Positions 63,545 through 64,000 of a stretch of 64,000 nt of DNA are shown in pieces. How positions within the stretch are numbered: the first letter of the stretch is position 1; every line of letters begins with the position of its first letter. The stretch covers positions 1 to 64,000 of the forward strand of contig NZ_VTXE01000003.1 in NCBI RefSeq assembly GCF_013114595.1. The letters are read 5' to 3'. The DNA is from Vibrio sp. 99-8-1. GTDB taxonomy: Bacteria; Pseudomonadota; Gammaproteobacteria; Enterobacterales; Vibrionaceae. The position numbers and the translations under genes were made by a program. The notes beneath the pieces were generated by a model. That model saw only the letters and a list, made by a program, of their open reading frames with translations. It was not told the origin of the DNA and ran no database searches.

Positions 63545-64000
63545 CTACATAGACTTAAGCCATTGAACAAACTGCCCTAAAGCTTCATACCAAGCAGTCG
63601 TTGTTTGGGCGAGCAACCCGCCATGAGGAAGGTAATAGTTCCACGTTTTCTCTTTATCTGAGTTCTTTACCCAATAGCCAGTAGGCGCGGGTATCGGATC
63701 TAACCCTTGCGACTTAAAGTAGTTCATGGCGCGAGGCATATGTGAAGCATTGGTGATTAGGATAACATCGGCGTCTTTAACCATTGGATAAATACGTTTT
63801 GCTTCTTCTTCGGTGTCTCTAGAAGAGCCATCCGCAAGAATAGCTTGTTGGGGGACGCCAAGTAACATTAATGCTTGTTTTACTTTTTCCGCATTCGTCA
63901 CCGAGTCGTATCCGGCATAGCCTGAGGTGATGATTTTTGCGTTTGGATGCAAATTGTAAATTCGTAGCGCTTCTACTGAACGCTCTAATGAACAGACGCC
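63545..64000 (-). CDS. DUF218 (YdcF/ElyC-type) protein, 5' end cut by window edge
   Basis: The frame is open from the stop at 63545 to the last base of the window and no start is reached. In the visible part, ERSVEALRIYNLHPNAKIITSG is the DUF218 substrate-loop region, DGSSRDTEEEAKRIYP the middle motif and ITNASHMPRAMNYF the late one. DUF218 proteins include ElyC and SanA, which act in envelope or lipid-carrier metabolism. A TTG at 63952 is not the start, because the conserved sequence continues upstream. Confidence 0.82.
   Translation of the reverse strand, partial: GVCSLERSVEALRIYNLHPNAKIITSGYAGYDSVTNAEKVKQALMLLGVPQQAILADGSSRDTEEEAKRIYPMVKDADVILITNASHMPRAMNYFKSQGLDPIPAPTGYWVKNSDKEKTWNYYLPHGGLLAQTTTAWYEALGQFVQWLKSM

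Noticed and set aside
1..64000. CRISPR arrays, tRNA, rRNA and intact insertion sequences
   Set aside because: No regularly spaced direct repeats, no cloverleaf-like sequence and no transposase were found by reading. A weak or degraded case could be missed without a covariance search.

Overview
The window looks like a piece of a Vibrio-type gammaproteobacterial genome, probably a marine, algae-associated species. The reasons are the AT-rich base composition with Shine-Dalgarno starts, a Cra/FruR very close to the enterobacterial protein, the fru, scr and nan gene sets typical of Vibrionaceae, and an alginate-oligomer catabolism cluster of the kind described in Vibrio splendidus. It reads as a catabolic region in which nearly every block is one carbohydrate or small-molecule utilisation unit with its own regulator. 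No tRNA, rRNA, CRISPR array, prophage or intact insertion sequence was found.

Layout. 1-250: a non-coding, highly folded repeat-like element. 279-1295: a small cysteine-cluster protein and a LysE-type exporter. 1388-6590 (minus): the glycerol-3-phosphate uptake operon ugpBAEC plus ugpQ, with a twin direct-repeat operator candidate. 7008-12209: fructose PTS operon fruBKA (minus) divergent from cra/fruR (plus), with three near-perfect Cra palindromes between them. 12363-17822: sucrose genes scrK, scrB, scrR (minus) and scrA (plus), with an identical 18-bp operator in front of scrB and scrA. 17887-19471: acr3 and arsR, each with an ArsR-type palindrome. 19561-21506: a divergent LysR regulator and a DMT exporter.

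21509-31346 (minus): a sialic-acid block: nanQ, TRAP transporter siaPQM, a ROK sugar kinase, nanA, an FCD/GntR regulator like E. coli NanR, and then a complete tripartite tricarboxylate transporter (tctCBA). One 11-mer (TGTTATACCAG) occurs upstream of siaP, nanA, nanR and tctC, so the TctCBA system looks like a member of the sialic-acid regulon. No nanE epimerase is visible, and the kinase is closer to Mak (fructo/mannokinase) than to NanK.

31652-39274: housekeeping and accessory genes: ribosomal oxygenase roxA, a MarR/DMT divergent pair, an FMN reductase, a tight four-gene operon (DedA, ATP-grasp ligase, DinB-like, NRDE/TANGO2-like), and an SDR.

39376-62044: the alginate-oligomer region: two tandem cytoplasmic PL17 oligoalginate lyases, kdgF, kdgK, eda, two Na+:solute symporters of the Toa type, an iron-type alcohol dehydrogenase, a second TctCBA operon headed by a GlcG/HbpS-like small protein, a DnaQ-like exonuclease with a cNMP/CBS/DUF294 protein, and a DEH reductase (dehR) flanked by two paralogous FCD/GntR regulators. 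The FadR-type operator consensus TNGTNNNACNA recurs in the promoters (TTGTATTACAA, TTGTACTACAA, TTGTCATACAA, TTGTAATACAA), which ties these genes into one inferred regulon. CRP-like sites sit next to several of these operators. The proposed flow is uptake of oligomers (Toa symporters), cleavage to monomers (PL17), linearisation to DEH (KdgF), reduction to KDG (DehR), phosphorylation (KdgK) and cleavage to pyruvate plus glyceraldehyde-3-phosphate (Eda). 62133-64000: a MATE transporter and a DUF218/YdcF-ElyC-type gene cut by the right edge.
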